Origin: a virus
Virus record (IMG/VR): IMGVR_UViG_3300031785_000011
Coordinates: 1 to 43,450 of that record
Direction: 5' to 3' (one strand)
DNA length: 43,450 nt
Position 1 is the first letter of the stretch, and every line of letters starts with the position of its first letter. Made by a program: the position numbers and the translations under genes. The notes under the pieces are model-generated. The model had not been told where the DNA came from. It saw only the letters and a list, made by a program, of their open reading frames with translations, and made no database searches. Positions 16,321-26,479 of this stretch are shown here, piece after piece.

Positions 16321-18146
16321 TGACTCAAGGAAGGAAGTCTCAGCGATATTTAAGTGGAAGATCCAAGATTGTTGGATTTTCTGGATTAAGTACAGATAGA
16401 CATCTGTATGTTGAACCAGGTCAGGTAGAACCTAACTTGGGATTTCCTGGTGAGAAATCTTTACCAGCATCAGGAACTTATTACAAATTAATTACTGTTC
16501 CAAACGGAAACACATACGACAGATACTGGCAAGAGGATACACCTGCGACATTAGTAAATGGTATCACTATATTTGATGAAGGTACGTTAGTTGGTACAGC
16601 AAACACTGTATCGAAATTAAATTTTGTAGGAGCAGCAGTCACTGCTACTGCAAGTGGAACTATATCTACAATTACAGTCACACCCGTATCAATATCCACA
16701 CTTGCACCCCCAAATGCAAGATCAGGAGATTTGTGGTGGGATAGTGATGAAGGTGAATTAAATGTATACTATCAAGATGCTAACAGTGCTCAATGGGTAT
16801 TAGCAAATAGTGGAATTGGAACTACCACTGGAAGTGGTGGCGGTGGAGGAGGAGGTGGTAGCGGAGCTAACGTAACTGTCTCATCAAATCCACCAGGAAC
16901 AGCTTCTAATGGTGATTTGTGGTGGGATAGTGATGTAGGTGAACTTTACATCTATTACACTGATGGTGATAGTAATCAATGGGTAGAAACTTCGGGAGGA
17001 AGTGAAACTGTTACAATATCAGATAATCCACCTTCTAGTCCAAACGCAGGAGATTTGTGGTGGGAGAGTGATACAGGATCTTTAAAATTATATTATGATG
17101 ATGGAGATAGTCAACAGTGGGTTGATTCAAACGCTGGTGTACTTAGTTCACTAGCATCATTTACATCATGGAGTACGAATAGTGCAGGTATTCACACCAC
17201 AGCAAACGTTGGAATCGGTACAACTAATGTAAGTGCTGTTGACTCTAGTAACACAGCAACTCTTGCGGTTGGGATTGTAACCGCACATAAGTTATTTGGT
17301 GATGGGTCTAATTTAACTGGCGTTGGTGGAACAGTTGTAATATCAACTTCTGCACCCTCAAGTGCTGATGTGGGTGATTTGTGGTGGGACAGTGATGATG
17401 GCGATCTTTTAGTATACTTTAATGATGGATCTGGTTCGCAGTGGGTAAGCACAAGTGCAGGTGCTACTGGAGCTCAAGGTGCTCAAGGTGCCTCTGGTGG
17501 TGGTGGCGGTGGTGGTGGATCTGGTGCTCAAGGAGCCGCTGGTGCTCAAGGAGCTGCTGGTGCTCAAGGAGCCGCTGGTGCTCAAGGTGCTACTGCTGCT
17601 GCAGGTGCTCAAGGAGCCGCTGGTGCTCAAGGAGCCGCTGGTGCTCAAGGTGCTACTGCAGCTGCTGGTGCTCAAGGAGCCGCTGGTGCCCAAGGAAACG
17701 CTGGAGCACAAGGTGCACAAGGAGTAACAGGACCTTCATCATCAAGGTCAACAACTAGTAGAACTACCAACCCAATAGCACAAACAGCATATCATGACAT
17801 GACCATAACCACAGCAGGTAAAACTTGTGCTTTATTAAAGGTACAAATTAATGCTCCTGCTTGGGTGATATTATATGTTGACGCTGCTAGTAGAACATCT
17901 GATGCTGCTGGAACTGGAAGTGGTAGATCTGAAGGAACTGATCCAACACCTGGTTCAGGTGTATTAGCAGAGGTAAGCACTACAACTTCAGGTGCATCTA
18001 CATTTTTGATGTCGCCAGGATTAATTGCGTGGAATAATGATAGCACACCTGCAGCACAAATATATGCGAGAGTTTATAACAAGAGAGCAACATCAGGTGT
18101 CAATACAATTACAGTAACACTTACGACGGTTAAGTTGGAAGCATAA
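16320..18146 (+). CDS. Collagen-like fibre protein with four WWDSD repeats
   Basis: The 608-residue protein has an N-terminal domain ([20 protein letters not shown]), four copies of an approximately 35-residue module centred on [18 protein letters not shown] (near residues 137, 199, 245 and 354), and a Gly-rich linker. A Gly-X-Y tract dominated by GAQGAA triplets runs from about 381 to 468. It ends in a beta-rich domain of about 140 residues ([21 protein letters not shown]). Collagen-like tracts in phages form trimeric fibre shafts. The WWDSD module is also present once in each of two other fibre genes of this window, suggesting a shared docking domain. It overlaps the subtilase gene by one base. 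Confidence 0.85.
   Translation: MTQGRKSQRYLSGRSKIVGFSGLSTDRHLYVEPGQVEPNLGFPGEKSLPASGTYYKLITVPNGNTYDRYWQEDTPATLVNGITIFDEGTLVGTANTVSKLNFVGAAVTATASGTISTITVTPVSISTLAPPNARSGDLWWDSDEGELNVYYQDANSAQWVLANSGIGTTTGSGGGGGGGGSGANVTVSSNPPGTASNGDLWWDSDVGELYIYYTDGDSNQWVETSGGSETVTISDNPPSSPNAGDLWWESDTGSLKLYYDDGDSQQWVDSNAGVLSSLASFTSWSTNSAGIHTTANVGIGTTNVSAVDSSNTATLAVGIVTAHKLFGDGSNLTGVGGTVVISTSAPSSADVGDLWWDSDDGDLLVYFNDGSGSQWVSTSAGATGAQGAQGASGGGGGGGGSGAQGAAGAQGAAGAQGAAGAQGATAAAGAQGAAGAQGAAGAQGATAAAGAQGAAGAQGNAGAQGAQGVTGPSSSRSTTSRTTNPIAQTAYHDMTITTAGKTCALLKVQINAPAWVILYVDAASRTSDAAGTGSGRSEGTDPTPGSGVLAEVSTTTSGASTFLMSPGLIAWNNDSTPAAQIYARVYNKRATSGVNTITVTLTTVKLEA
17461..17724 (+). repeat. Coding collagen-like tandem repeat (GAQ-rich)
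   Basis: Nine-base units coding Gly-X-Y triplets recur here, with GGTGCTCAAGGAGCCGCT repeated several times with little variation. The low synonymous divergence suggests recent expansion or gene conversion. Antisense frames through it yield Ser/Leu/Thr-rich open frames that are artefacts. Confidence 0.85.
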
Positions 18147-20062
18147 TGGCGATTAAATTAGTTAACGTAAAATTAAAAGATGGGGTAGATCAAAACTCAT
18201 TTGTAAGTGAGTTTGATTCTGTCTCTGAAGTGAGTGTAAATAATCTTTTACCAAACATTCCAACTTTAGTTGTTTTTAATGTAGAGGAATCATATTTAAG
18301 CACACTCCAATCACATTCTTCTGTTGAGGTTGCGGAAGAAGAAGCACAAGCATTCCCCTCAGTGACTTATCCATCGCAACCGTCAACCTATACTTTATCA
18401 GGTAAAAATGTAACAGCAAATCTGGTTTATAGTGGCGTATCTGGAACAGATTTTATTTCATATCAGCATTATCTTGATACTGATATTATGCAAAAAGATG
18501 GAACTAACAAATTAGGATACGGAATAGACTATAGTGGTAGTTATTCTGGTTCTCTTCCAAATAGACCTACTTATGATGAAAATTTTGAGTATACAGGTCA
18601 AACCTACTCCAGTAGATATACAGGTAAACATGTAGATATTGTTACCCTTGAGGTTGGTCCAGTTGATTCTACTTACTCAGGACTTCAGGATTCTCACCCT
18701 GAATTTGATGATCCAGATAATACAGGAAATACAAGATGTGTTCCAACGAATTGGAATGGATGCTCCTCTGATAGTAACAATCAAGTAACTTCTAATTCAA
18801 TGTTAGAGGATCATGCGATTGGAACTTTGAGTGCTGCTGGCGGAATACATGGTGGAATCTCTAAAAAATCAAATTTATATGCGATCTACTTATATGGAAA
18901 TAATACCAATGATAGTCTATCAGCGTGTTGCAATGCAATCATCCATTTTCATAATAACAAAAGCACAAATGGAACTACAGGATTAAAAAATCCTACCATA
19001 GTTGTTGGTGAGTTTCAGTATTTATTTGACACTTATTATGGAATAAAGGTTTCAGATATTGCTTCTGTTACAGATCCCACTGGAGGTACTACAAATAGAC
19101 CAGGCAGTGGATGGGGTTCTGATTTCACTCCATTTACAAGTAGAAATATTTTTCCTTACCGAGTACAAGATCCTGATGATGATTCCTGGCACTGGATGGT
19201 CACATTTCCATATCAATTTCAAAGTTCATCAATGAAAACTTCATTAGACGCATTACATACAAACGGAATTATTTTTATAAATGCTGCAGGTAATAATGGA
19301 GGAACATTCGTTAAGGAGAGTGATTCTAGATGGAGTGGAACTTATTGTACAATAGATTCAGGGGGTGTTGATAGATATAATATTACTAATTCTGGTGGTG
19401 TAGGTTCACCTGGTACAATATATGGAGGAACTTACTATCCCTTCAGAGCTTATGGTCCTCATGGTTTAGATAAAGGAATAGATGTTGCTGCTGGTCAAAA
19501 TAGTGAAACTCACAATATGCTTGATGACTATACAAATAGAGGACCAGGTATAGATATTGTTGGAAGAGGTGCGTATACATTCACAGCGTATCCATTATCC
19601 ACAGATAGTAATGGATTTAAATGGGGAAACTTTTCTGGAACAAGTTGTGCTACACCGACAGTCGTAGGTAAAGCTGCGTGTATGATGGAAGAATATTATA
19701 CCCTCAACGGTGCTTGGCCAAATTTTACTCAAGTAAAAAATATGTTGCAAACTGAAGCAAGAAACGGAAATAATCGTGTTCTTGATCCTGCATCTACAAC
19801 TTGGTCAAATGTTCCAGCAGCATCAGGTAATGATATTTTAATATTCAATCAAATAAGATATCCATTTGAATCATCACTTCTTAGAATACCAAAAACTGCA
19901 AATAGGGCGAACGGACTTTATACGTTTGCAGAACTAGCTGGAACTCCAAACTTTTTTGCTTTTTGGAATGCGAGAGGGTATTCAAGGGAGCAGACTATGG
20001 ATAAGAGACCTACATCAGGTGTGATGTATCCAAGACCAAGAAACATTAGTAATATAGAATAA
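18146..20062 (+). CDS. Subtilisin-like serine protease (S8) with I9-like propeptide
   Basis: The 638-residue product looks like a subtilase. Residues 1-72 resemble an I9 propeptide ([20 protein letters not shown], ending [12 protein letters not shown]). The histidine motif is [12 protein letters not shown] (His223), the oxyanion Asn motif is [10 protein letters not shown] (Asn383), and the nucleophile motif is [16 protein letters not shown] (Ser500). The usual catalytic Asp position, in VDIVTLEVG before HPEFDD, reads Glu169, which is unusual. Residues about 565-638 form an extra C-terminal part ending [11 protein letters not shown] that may dock to the virion. The gene sits between collagen-like fibre genes and overlaps the preceding one by one base. 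Processing of fibres or attack on host surface proteins are both possible. No signal peptide is seen. Confidence 0.85.
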   Translation: MAIKLVNVKLKDGVDQNSFVSEFDSVSEVSVNNLLPNIPTLVVFNVEESYLSTLQSHSSVEVAEEEAQAFPSVTYPSQPSTYTLSGKNVTANLVYSGVSGTDFISYQHYLDTDIMQKDGTNKLGYGIDYSGSYSGSLPNRPTYDENFEYTGQTYSSRYTGKHVDIVTLEVGPVDSTYSGLQDSHPEFDDPDNTGNTRCVPTNWNGCSSDSNNQVTSNSMLEDHAIGTLSAAGGIHGGISKKSNLYAIYLYGNNTNDSLSACCNAIIHFHNNKSTNGTTGLKNPTIVVGEFQYLFDTYYGIKVSDIASVTDPTGGTTNRPGSGWGSDFTPFTSRNIFPYRVQDPDDDSWHWMVTFPYQFQSSSMKTSLDALHTNGIIFINAAGNNGGTFVKESDSRWSGTYCTIDSGGVDRYNITNSGGVGSPGTIYGGTYYPFRAYGPHGLDKGIDVAAGQNSETHNMLDDYTNRGPGIDIVGRGAYTFTAYPLSTDSNGFKWGNFSGTSCATPTVVGKAACMMEEYYTLNGAWPNFTQVKNMLQTEARNGNNRVLDPASTTWSNVPAASGNDILIFNQIRYPFESSLLRIPKTANRANGLYTFAELAGTPNFFAFWNARGYSREQTMDKRPTSGVMYPRPRNISNIE

Positions 20063-20070
20063 ATATTTTT

Positions 20071-21747
20071 ATGGCTCAATTCGATTTCCCATCTAGTCCA
20101 TCTACAAATCAGACTTATACTGCTAATGGAGTTAGTTATAAGTGGGATGGAGTCGCTTGGAGAAGAATAACAACAACAGGTGCTCAAGGTAATACTGGTG
20201 CACAAGGTGCTGCAGGAGCTCAGGGTGCACAAGGTCATCAAGGTGCTACTGGATCTGGTGCACAAGGTGCTACAGGTGCAACGGGTGCTCAAGGTGCTTC
20301 AGGATCAGGTGGTTCAACTGGTGCTCAAGGTGCTACGGGTTCTACGGGAGCACAAGGTGCACAAGGTCATCAAGGAAATACTGGATCAACAGGAGCACAA
20401 GGAGATGCTGGTTCTAGATCATACACTGTGACAAATAGTGGATCTGGTGCATATGTGATAGATGGATCGAATAATCCAACACTTAATTTACTGAGAGGTT
20501 TTACATATACATTTAATATTAATGCTTCAGGTCATCCTTTCTACATCAAAACAGCACAAACCACAGGCACAGGAAATCAATATACAAGTGGTGTGACTGG
20601 GAATGGAACACAGTCAGGAACTTTAACATTTGCTGTTCCTTATAATGCACCATCAACATTATATTATATCTGTCAGTATCACAGTGCTATGAAGGGCACT
20701 ATATCAATATCTGATGTAGGTCCGACAGGTGCTCAAGGTGCTGCTGGTGCTCAAGGTGCTACAGGAAACACTGGTGCTCAAGGTGCAACTGGATCTGGTG
20801 GGTCAACTGGTGCTCAGGGTGCACAAGGTAATACGGGTTCAGGTGGATCAACTGGTGCTCAAGGTGCTACAGGAAACACTGGTGCTCAAGGTGCAACTGG
20901 ATCTGGTGGGTCAACTGGTGCTCAAGGTGCTCAAGGTAACACTGGAGCTGCTGCGTCACAAGGTGCTCAAGGTGCTACGGGTTCTACGGGAGCACAAGGT
21001 GCTACAGGTTCAGGTGGATCAACTGGTGCTCAGGGAGCACAAGGTCATCAAGGTAATACAGGATCAGGTGGTGGAACAGGTGCTCAAGGTGCGAGTGGAT
21101 CAACAGGAGCTCAAGGTGCTACAGGATCAGGTGGTGGAACAGGTGCTCAGGGTGCTGCAGGTGCTCAAGGTGCAACTGGATCTGGCGGGTCAACTGGTGC
21201 TCAAGGTGCTCAAGGTGCTGGTGGTGCCACAGGTGCTCAAGGAGGACTATCAACTTATTCAATTCCAAGTGGTGGTATTATCGTTTGGTCTGGTGCAGCA
21301 AATGCAATTCCATCTGGTTGGGTATTATGTAATGGACAGAACAGCACTCCAGATTTGAGAGGTAGATTCGTTGTTGGTTATAGTAATACTGATAGTGATT
21401 TTGACGTAAATGATAGTGGTGGTTCAAAAGATGCAACTTTAGTATCTCACAGTCATACAATTAATAATCATACTCACTCATTTAGTGGAACCACTAATGA
21501 TCCAGGCACTCATACTCACAGTTATAGTAGGTACGCAAACACATACAATTATGGTAGACACTGGCAGGGTTACGCTAGTATAGCTGAAACTACAACAACA
21601 AACACTGGTGGCGGTGGTGCACACACTCATAGTGTAAGTGGTACAACTGGTGATCCAAGTGATAGGGGAACTAACTCTCAAGGTTCTTCTGCAACAAATA
21701 AAAACTTACCTCCATATTATGCCCTTTGTTGGATCATGAAGACTTAA
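20071..21747 (+). CDS. Collagen-like tail fibre with cupredoxin-like domain and collar tip
   Basis: The 558-residue product has an anchor domain (1-33, [25 protein letters not shown]), a Gly-X-Y tract (about 37-115), an inserted beta domain (118-213), a second Gly-X-Y tract (about 217-390) and a Tail_Collar-type tip (about 393-558). The inserted domain carries GHPFYIKT (His155) and [12 protein letters not shown] (Cys201, His204, Met207), the ligand set of a type-1 copper cupredoxin. The tip has [24 protein letters not shown], several HxH motifs ([18 protein letters not shown]) and ends [14 protein letters not shown]. HxH motifs bind metal in T4 fibre tips. The same anchor domain is shared with three other fibre genes here. 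Confidence 0.85.
   Translation: MAQFDFPSSPSTNQTYTANGVSYKWDGVAWRRITTTGAQGNTGAQGAAGAQGAQGHQGATGSGAQGATGATGAQGASGSGGSTGAQGATGSTGAQGAQGHQGNTGSTGAQGDAGSRSYTVTNSGSGAYVIDGSNNPTLNLLRGFTYTFNINASGHPFYIKTAQTTGTGNQYTSGVTGNGTQSGTLTFAVPYNAPSTLYYICQYHSAMKGTISISDVGPTGAQGAAGAQGATGNTGAQGATGSGGSTGAQGAQGNTGSGGSTGAQGATGNTGAQGATGSGGSTGAQGAQGNTGAAASQGAQGATGSTGAQGATGSGGSTGAQGAQGHQGNTGSGGGTGAQGASGSTGAQGATGSGGGTGAQGAAGAQGATGSGGSTGAQGAQGAGGATGAQGGLSTYSIPSGGIIVWSGAANAIPSGWVLCNGQNSTPDLRGRFVVGYSNTDSDFDVNDSGGSKDATLVSHSHTINNHTHSFSGTTNDPGTHTHSYSRYANTYNYGRHWQGYASIAETTTTNTGGGGAHTHSVSGTTGDPSDRGTNSQGSSATNKNLPPYYALCWIMKT
20179..20415 (+). repeat. Collagen-like coding repeat, first tract
   Basis: Imperfect nine-base units encode Gly-X-Y triplets ([15 protein letters not shown]) between the anchor and the cupredoxin-like domain. 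Proline is absent from this tract. Confidence 0.8.
20728..21247 (+). repeat. Collagen-like coding repeat, second tract with exact duplication
   Basis: Gly-X-Y units continue after the cupredoxin-like domain. An exact copy of about 73 bases is present at 20744-20816 and 20852-20924, offset by 108 bases (36 codons, 12 triplets), showing recent in-frame duplication. Confidence 0.8.
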
Positions 21748-21762
21748 TCTATAAATTGTAAT

Positions 21763-23466
21763 ATGGCTCAATTTAACTTCCCATCTAGTCCAAATAACGG
21801 TGATTCTTTTACACAGAATGGCGTTACTTTTCAGTGGGATGGTGAAGCGTGGAGAAGACAGGGAGTCGCAGGTGCTCAAGGTTCTACAGGATCAGCTGGT
21901 GCTCAAGGTGCTACTGGATCCACAGGATCTACTGGTTCTCAAGGTTCGACAGGTAATACTGGTGCACAAGGTGCACAAGGTCATCAAGGAAACACTGGCG
22001 GTGCTGGATCAACTGGTGCTCAAGGTGCACAAGGTGTTGCTGGAACTGCAGCAGCACAAGGTGCTCAGGGTGCTCAGGGTGCACAAGGTGATGATGGTGA
22101 TGATGCTAGTTTAGTGTCTGGGACTAATCCACCAGGCAGTCCAAGTGCTGGTGATATGTGGTGGGATAGTGATGAGGGTGACTTACTTGTCTATTTCAAT
22201 GATGGTAATTCAAGTCAGTGGGTGAGCACAGGTTCAGGACCTACAGGTGCTCAGGGTGCTACTGGTTCAACGGGTGCTCAAGGTGCCACAGGTTCAGGAT
22301 CCACTGGTGCTCAGGGTGCTACAGGAGCCACAGGTGCACAAGGTGCTACTGGTTCAACGGGTGCTCAAGGTGCTACTGGTTCAACGGGTGCTCAAGGTGC
22401 TACAGGAGCCACAGGTGCACAAGGTGCAACAGGACCAACAGGTGCTCAAGGTGCCACTGGTTCAACGGGTGCTCAAGGTGCTACAGGAGCCACAGGTGCA
22501 CAAGGTGCAACAGGTGCTCAAGGTGCTACAGGTGCAGGTGGATCAACTGGTGCTCAGGGAGCACAAGGTCATCAAGGACAATCTGGAACTAATGCAGGTC
22601 AAGGTGCTCAAGGTGCAACAGGAGCAACTGGTGCTCAAGGTGCTCAAGGTCATCAAGGTAATACTGGATCAACTGGTGCACAAGGTGCTACTTCTGCACA
22701 GGGAGCACAAGGTGCAGTTGGATCTACAGGATCTACAGGATCTACAGGAAATACAGGTGCACAAGGAGCCGCTGGTGCTCAAGGTGCTACAGGTGCACAG
22801 GGTGCTACTGCTGCTGCTGGTGCTCAAGGTTCTACAGGATCAACAGGAGCTCAAGGTGCTTCTGGATCTGCTGGATCAACAGGAATACCATCAGGGTTCA
22901 TAGGTTTGTGGTCTGGTGCATCTAATGCAATTCCTTCTGGATGGTATCTGTGTGATGGTAATAATAGCACTCCAGATTTAAGAGATAAGTTTATTATTGG
23001 TGCTGGTAATTCATATGCTGTTGATGCGACTGGTGGTAGTAAAGACGCTGTGGTAATATCTCACAGTCACACAATTAATAATCACACTCATAGTTTTAGT
23101 GGTAATACTGGAAACCAATCAGCAAATCACACTCACTCATTTAGTGGTAGTGGTTCTTCTAGTCACTCTCATGGTATCTCTCCAGTAACTCATTTTGATA
23201 GTCATAATAATAATCAACGAAAAATTCAGAGTGGTAGAAATAATAGTAATACAAATTATGGTATTTCTAACGACTTTACCACTAATAGTGCGAACGTAAG
23301 TATTAGTATTAGTGGTAATACTGGTGGTATCTCTGCGAATCACGCTCATTCATTCAGTGGTTCAACTGGTAATCCAAGCGATAGAGGAACTGATACTCAA
23401 GGTGTGTCTGGAACAGATAAAAACTTGCCACCTTACTATGCTTTGTGCTATATTATGAAGAGTTAA
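21763..23466 (+). CDS. Collagen-like tail fibre with WWDSD module and collar tip
   Basis: The 567-residue protein shares its anchor ([20 protein letters not shown] and [10 protein letters not shown]) with the preceding fibre. It has Gly-X-Y tracts at about 37-115 and 158-374, separated by one WWDSD module (near residue 131, [20 protein letters not shown]). The C-terminal tip has [33 protein letters not shown], repeated HxH motifs ([28 protein letters not shown]) and the ending [14 protein letters not shown]. The tip is longer and richer in histidine than its neighbours, so receptor specificity probably differs. It is followed 8 bases later by a 2OG oxygenase. The homologous ends suggest duplication and module exchange among the fibres. 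Confidence 0.85.
   Translation: MAQFNFPSSPNNGDSFTQNGVTFQWDGEAWRRQGVAGAQGSTGSAGAQGATGSTGSTGSQGSTGNTGAQGAQGHQGNTGGAGSTGAQGAQGVAGTAAAQGAQGAQGAQGDDGDDASLVSGTNPPGSPSAGDMWWDSDEGDLLVYFNDGNSSQWVSTGSGPTGAQGATGSTGAQGATGSGSTGAQGATGATGAQGATGSTGAQGATGSTGAQGATGATGAQGATGPTGAQGATGSTGAQGATGATGAQGATGAQGATGAGGSTGAQGAQGHQGQSGTNAGQGAQGATGATGAQGAQGHQGNTGSTGAQGATSAQGAQGAVGSTGSTGSTGNTGAQGAAGAQGATGAQGATAAAGAQGSTGSTGAQGASGSAGSTGIPSGFIGLWSGASNAIPSGWYLCDGNNSTPDLRDKFIIGAGNSYAVDATGGSKDAVVISHSHTINNHTHSFSGNTGNQSANHTHSFSGSGSSSHSHGISPVTHFDSHNNNQRKIQSGRNNSNTNYGISNDFTTNSANVSISISGNTGGISANHAHSFSGSTGNPSDRGTDTQGVSGTDKNLPPYYALCYIMKS
21869..22110 (+). repeat. Collagen-like coding repeat, first tract
   Basis: Gly-X-Y coding units rich in GAQ, GST and GNT lie between the anchor and the WWDSD module. 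The tract ends in an acidic GDDGDDAS stretch. Confidence 0.75.
22236..22884 (+). repeat. Collagen-like coding repeat, second tract
   Basis: Long runs of GGTGCTCAAGGTGCTACTGG-like units occur, with higher-order repeats combining 'GSTGAQGAT' and 'GATGAQGAT' blocks. A 38-base block at 22570-22607 is identical to one in the fibre gene at 24236-25882. Confidence 0.8.
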
Positions 23467-23474
23467 ATAATTAT

Positions 23475-24041
23475 ATGAATATTGATGAATTTATATATGT
23501 TGCAGAAGATAGATTAGATAAGGATTTTTGTAAACATTGTATTGAAAAATTTAACAAAGATGATAATAGGTATCAAGGAATAGTGGGTAGTGGTGAGAAT
23601 TTAGAAATAAAAAGGTCAATAGATTTGCATATAAGTTCCAATGATGATTGGAAAGAAGAGGATGATGTTTTTTACAAATCATTCAAAGATATTTCATTAT
23701 CCTATCAAGAAAATTTAAATCATCCGTTCCCTAATATCTGTCTTGCTGGCGATGCTGAAGATACTGGTTATCAAATTCAAGAAACAAAACCTGGTGATTT
23801 TTATACTTGGCATCATGATTGTATGGATGATAGATTGTTAACAATAATTTGGTATTTAAATGATGTTAATCAAGATGGATATACAGAATTTAGCTCTGGT
23901 CTCAAAATTCAACCAGAAATGGGTAAGATATTAATGTTCCCTGCACAATGGCCTTGGGTTCACAGAGGTTATCCTCCCAAATATGAAACTAAGTACATAT
24001 GTACAGGTTGGATTAAAAAAATATATCAGAGTGATAAATAG
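23475..24041 (+). CDS. 2OG-Fe(II) oxygenase, prolyl-hydroxylase-like (1)
   Basis: The 188-residue protein has the double-stranded beta-helix signature of Fe(II)/2-oxoglutarate dioxygenases: TWHHDCMDDRLLTIIWYLND (iron ligands His113 and Asp115), then MGKILMFPAQWPWVHRGYPP (iron ligand His163), and a candidate 2OG-binding Lys173 in ETKYICTGWI. The ATG at 23475 is chosen because an upstream in-frame ATG would lie inside the fibre gene. It starts 8 bases after that gene's stop. The closest functional model is prolyl 4-hydroxylase. The substrate is unknown; the neighbouring collagen-like fibres are plausible, but their tracts contain few prolines. Two similar enzymes follow other fibre genes downstream. 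Confidence 0.88.
   Translation: MNIDEFIYVAEDRLDKDFCKHCIEKFNKDDNRYQGIVGSGENLEIKRSIDLHISSNDDWKEEDDVFYKSFKDISLSYQENLNHPFPNICLAGDAEDTGYQIQETKPGDFYTWHHDCMDDRLLTIIWYLNDVNQDGYTEFSSGLKIQPEMGKILMFPAQWPWVHRGYPPKYETKYICTGWIKKIYQSDK
24033..24040 (+). promoter_or_regulatory. Putative late promoter (GATAAATA)
   Basis: GATAAATA overlaps the TAG stop of the oxygenase gene and is 22 bases before the next small ORF. The spacing is similar to that seen for the other late promoter candidates. Confidence 0.45.
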
Positions 24042-24062
24042 AGAAGAAAGATCTGAGCAATC

Positions 24063-24227
24063 ATGGTAAGCACAGTTACACAATTAAATATATCTGAAAC
24101 AAATAATTCAATTGATGGGACTGATGGTAATTGGACTATTGTATCAGGTAAAGATGAGTTATATGTTGTAAATAACACGTATGATAAAAAATATAAATTA
24201 GTGATAGGAGAAGAGATCACTGAATAA
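24063..24227 (+). CDS. Small acidic hypothetical protein (54 aa)
   Basis: This short ORF starts at ATG 24063 and encodes 54 residues ([20 protein letters not shown] at the start, then [20 protein letters not shown]). It fills the gap between an oxygenase and a fibre gene, and is preceded by a late promoter-like motif. Composition is hydrophilic and acidic, with alternating residues suggesting beta strands. I do not recognise a family. A small fibre-associated protein or assembly factor is possible, on position alone. Confidence 0.6.
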   Translation: MVSTVTQLNISETNNSIDGTDGNWTIVSGKDELYVVNNTYDKKYKLVIGEEITE

Positions 24228-24235
24228 ATATTGGC

Positions 24236-25882
24236 ATGACTGGTATAGATTTTCCTTCCAACCCTAGTGTAAATCAACAATTCTCTGCATTTGGTAATGT
24301 TTGGGTTTGGAATGGATCATCTTGGAGAAAAGTAAGTAGAACAGCAGTTGTAGGAGCACAAGGTAATACTGGGCAGACTGGACCTCAAGGTCCTGCTGGT
24401 GCAGGAGCACAAGGTGCTGCAGGTCCTACTGGTGCACAGGGTGATGCAGGTGGATCTGGTCCTGCAGGTGCTCAGGGTGCAGTTGGTGCACAAGGTGCTG
24501 CTGGTGCACAAGGTAATCAAGGTGCAGTGGGTGCTCAAGGTGCACAAGGAACTCAAGGTAATATCGGTGTAGGAAGTATAACAACATCTACAGGTGCACC
24601 ATCAAATCCTAATGAGGGAGACTTATGGTGGGATACTGATGATGCTGTATTATTGGTTTATTATAATGATGGTAATAGCAGTCAATGGGTATCAATAAAC
24701 ACTGGGGTTAGAGGTGCTCAAGGTGCTTCTGGAGCTCAGGGTGCTCAAGGTGCAACTGGTTCAACTGGTGCTCAAGGATCTCAAGGAAATCAAGGTTTAA
24801 CTGGTGCTCAAGGAGCTGCAGGTGCTCAGGGTGCTCAAGGTCATCAAGGTGTTTCTGGTGGTGTAGGATCCACAGGTGCACAGGGTGCACAAGGTCATCA
24901 AGGAACCACTGGTGCAACTGGTGCCCAAGGAGCCGCTGGTGCTCAGGGTGCAGTCGGTGCTTCAGGATCAGGTGGTTCAACTGGTGCTCAAGGAGCTCAA
25001 GGTGCTCAAGGTCATCAAGGACATCAGGGTGCTACAGGTGTAACGGGTGCTCAAGGTGCAACGGGTGCCCAAGGAGCCGCTGGTGCTCAGGGTGCTACTG
25101 GTTCAACGGGTGCTCAAGGTTCCCAAGGACATCAAGGACAATCTGGAACTAATGCAGGTCAAGGTGCACAGGGTGCTACAGGTGCTCAAGGTGCTGTTGG
25201 TGCTCAAGGTGCTAGTGGTTCAGGTGGTTCTACAGGAGCACAGGGTAGTGTTGGTGCAACTGGTGCTCAGGGTGCTACAGGATCAGGTGGTGGAACAGGT
25301 GCTCAAGGTGCTGCTGGTGGAACTGGTGCTCAAGGAGCCACAGGTGCACAAGGTGGAACATCAACTTATGCAGTTCCAGCAGGTGGAATAATTATATGGT
25401 CTGGTACAGTATCTAATATTCCATCTGGTTGGGTGTTATGTAATGGTTCAAATAGCACTCCAGATTTAAGAAATAAATTTGTTATTGGTGCTCATTCAGA
25501 TAGTGGTGGATCTGCGAAGACTACTGTAACAGGGTCAGCAACACTAACTGGTGGTTCAAAAGATGCAATACTAGTAACACACACTCATAATTTACAGAAT
25601 CACGTTCACGGTGTTAACTTAACCACTAATGATCCAGGCAACCATCAACACACTTACATTGACCAATATGTTGTAATTAATAATGGTTACAGACCTTGGC
25701 CAGCAAGTAACAATGACTGTGCTGCGAGAAATGTTAATACTGGTAGCGGTGGAGCACATACTCATACAGTAAGTGGTAACACAGGACAACCATCCACTAA
25801 CACAACAGATACATTAGGTGAGTCTGCAACTAATAAAAACTTACCTCCATATTATGCAGTGTGCTATATCATGAAGACATGA
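24236..25882 (+). CDS. Collagen-like tail fibre with WWDTD module and collar tip
   Basis: The 548-residue protein has a divergent anchor ([20 protein letters not shown], then [11 protein letters not shown]), a short Gly-X-Y tract that includes the prolines of GPQGPAG, one WWDSD-type module (near residue 130, [20 protein letters not shown]), a long Gly-X-Y tract (about 160-374) and a Tail_Collar-like tip. The tip reads [33 protein letters not shown] and [14 protein letters not shown], with AHTHTVSG further on, and ends [14 protein letters not shown]. It starts 8 bases after the small ORF and is followed 22 bases later by a second 2OG oxygenase. It probably shares an attachment point with the other fibres of this block. 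Confidence 0.85.
   Translation: MTGIDFPSNPSVNQQFSAFGNVWVWNGSSWRKVSRTAVVGAQGNTGQTGPQGPAGAGAQGAAGPTGAQGDAGGSGPAGAQGAVGAQGAAGAQGNQGAVGAQGAQGTQGNIGVGSITTSTGAPSNPNEGDLWWDTDDAVLLVYYNDGNSSQWVSINTGVRGAQGASGAQGAQGATGSTGAQGSQGNQGLTGAQGAAGAQGAQGHQGVSGGVGSTGAQGAQGHQGTTGATGAQGAAGAQGAVGASGSGGSTGAQGAQGAQGHQGHQGATGVTGAQGATGAQGAAGAQGATGSTGAQGSQGHQGQSGTNAGQGAQGATGAQGAVGAQGASGSGGSTGAQGSVGATGAQGATGSGGGTGAQGAAGGTGAQGATGAQGGTSTYAVPAGGIIIWSGTVSNIPSGWVLCNGSNSTPDLRNKFVIGAHSDSGGSAKTTVTGSATLTGGSKDAILVTHTHNLQNHVHGVNLTTNDPGNHQHTYIDQYVVINNGYRPWPASNNDCAARNVNTGSGGAHTHTVSGNTGQPSTNTTDTLGESATNKNLPPYYAVCYIMKT
24352..25358 (+). repeat. Collagen-like coding repeats (two tracts)
   Basis: Gly-X-Y coding units run from 24352 to about 24570 and from about 24714 to 25358, interrupted by the WWDTD module. 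A 38-base block (25130-25167) is identical to 22570-22607 in the fibre gene at 21763-23466. Confidence 0.8.
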
Positions 25883-25904
25883 TATAATATAATAAAACTA
25901 TATT

Positions 25905-26468
25905 ATGAAATTAGACAAATATATTCATGTGTTCAATGATGCTATATCATCTGATTTTTGTGATCAAATTATTGAGGAATATGATGATCCAGAGGATTGG
26001 AAACCAGGCACTATAAATGATTATGAAGTAAATGATTATAGAAAATGTGAAGTTGTATACTTATCACAAGATGAAGTTTTAGAAAAAAATTTAAAAACAA
26101 GAAAGAAAATAGATGAGAGATTATTTAATATAATTACTGATCATTTAAAAAAATACTTAGAAAAGTATGATTCTGTGGGTTATGTACAAATTAAAGAAGA
26201 TACTGGATACATGTTGCTGAGATATAAAACTGGTGATTATGTAAAAAAACATGTGGACACATCATCAGAACAACATCGAACACTTAGTTGCTCGTTAATA
26301 CTTAATGATGATTATGATGGAGGTGAGATGTCTTTCTTAGACGGTGAGGTAAAACCTGATTTAAAAAAAGGTGATCTATTAGTTTTTCCCTCTAGTTTTA
26401 CTTATCCTCATGAAGTTTTACCAGTGAAGTCTGGAATTAGATATTCAATAATAACTTGGATTAGGTAA
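25905..26468 (+). CDS. 2OG-Fe(II) oxygenase, prolyl-hydroxylase-like (2)
   Basis: The 187-residue protein carries a complete dioxygenase core: [20 protein letters not shown] (ligands His116 and Asp118), [39 protein letters not shown] (ligand His169), and Arg179 in [10 protein letters not shown] as the likely 2OG carboxylate anchor. This set is typical of prolyl-4-hydroxylase alpha-type enzymes and PKHD proteins. It begins 22 bases after one collagen-like fibre and ends 11 bases before another, so it is flanked by possible substrates on both sides. It differs from the first oxygenase in using Arg rather than Lys at the 2OG anchor, so the two are not recent copies. It is presumed cytoplasmic, with no signal peptide. 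Confidence 0.9.
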   Translation: MKLDKYIHVFNDAISSDFCDQIIEEYDDPEDWKPGTINDYEVNDYRKCEVVYLSQDEVLEKNLKTRKKIDERLFNIITDHLKKYLEKYDSVGYVQIKEDTGYMLLRYKTGDYVKKHVDTSSEQHRTLSCSLILNDDYDGGEMSFLDGEVKPDLKKGDLLVFPSSFTYPHEVLPVKSGIRYSIITWIR

Positions 26469-26479
26469 TAAATAAAACT

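Noticed and set aside
23475-24041. AlkB-type DNA repair dioxygenase
   Set aside because: The HxD...H core is present, but the AlkB-type RxxxxxR C-terminal signature is missing and the pattern fits prolyl-hydroxylase-like enzymes better.
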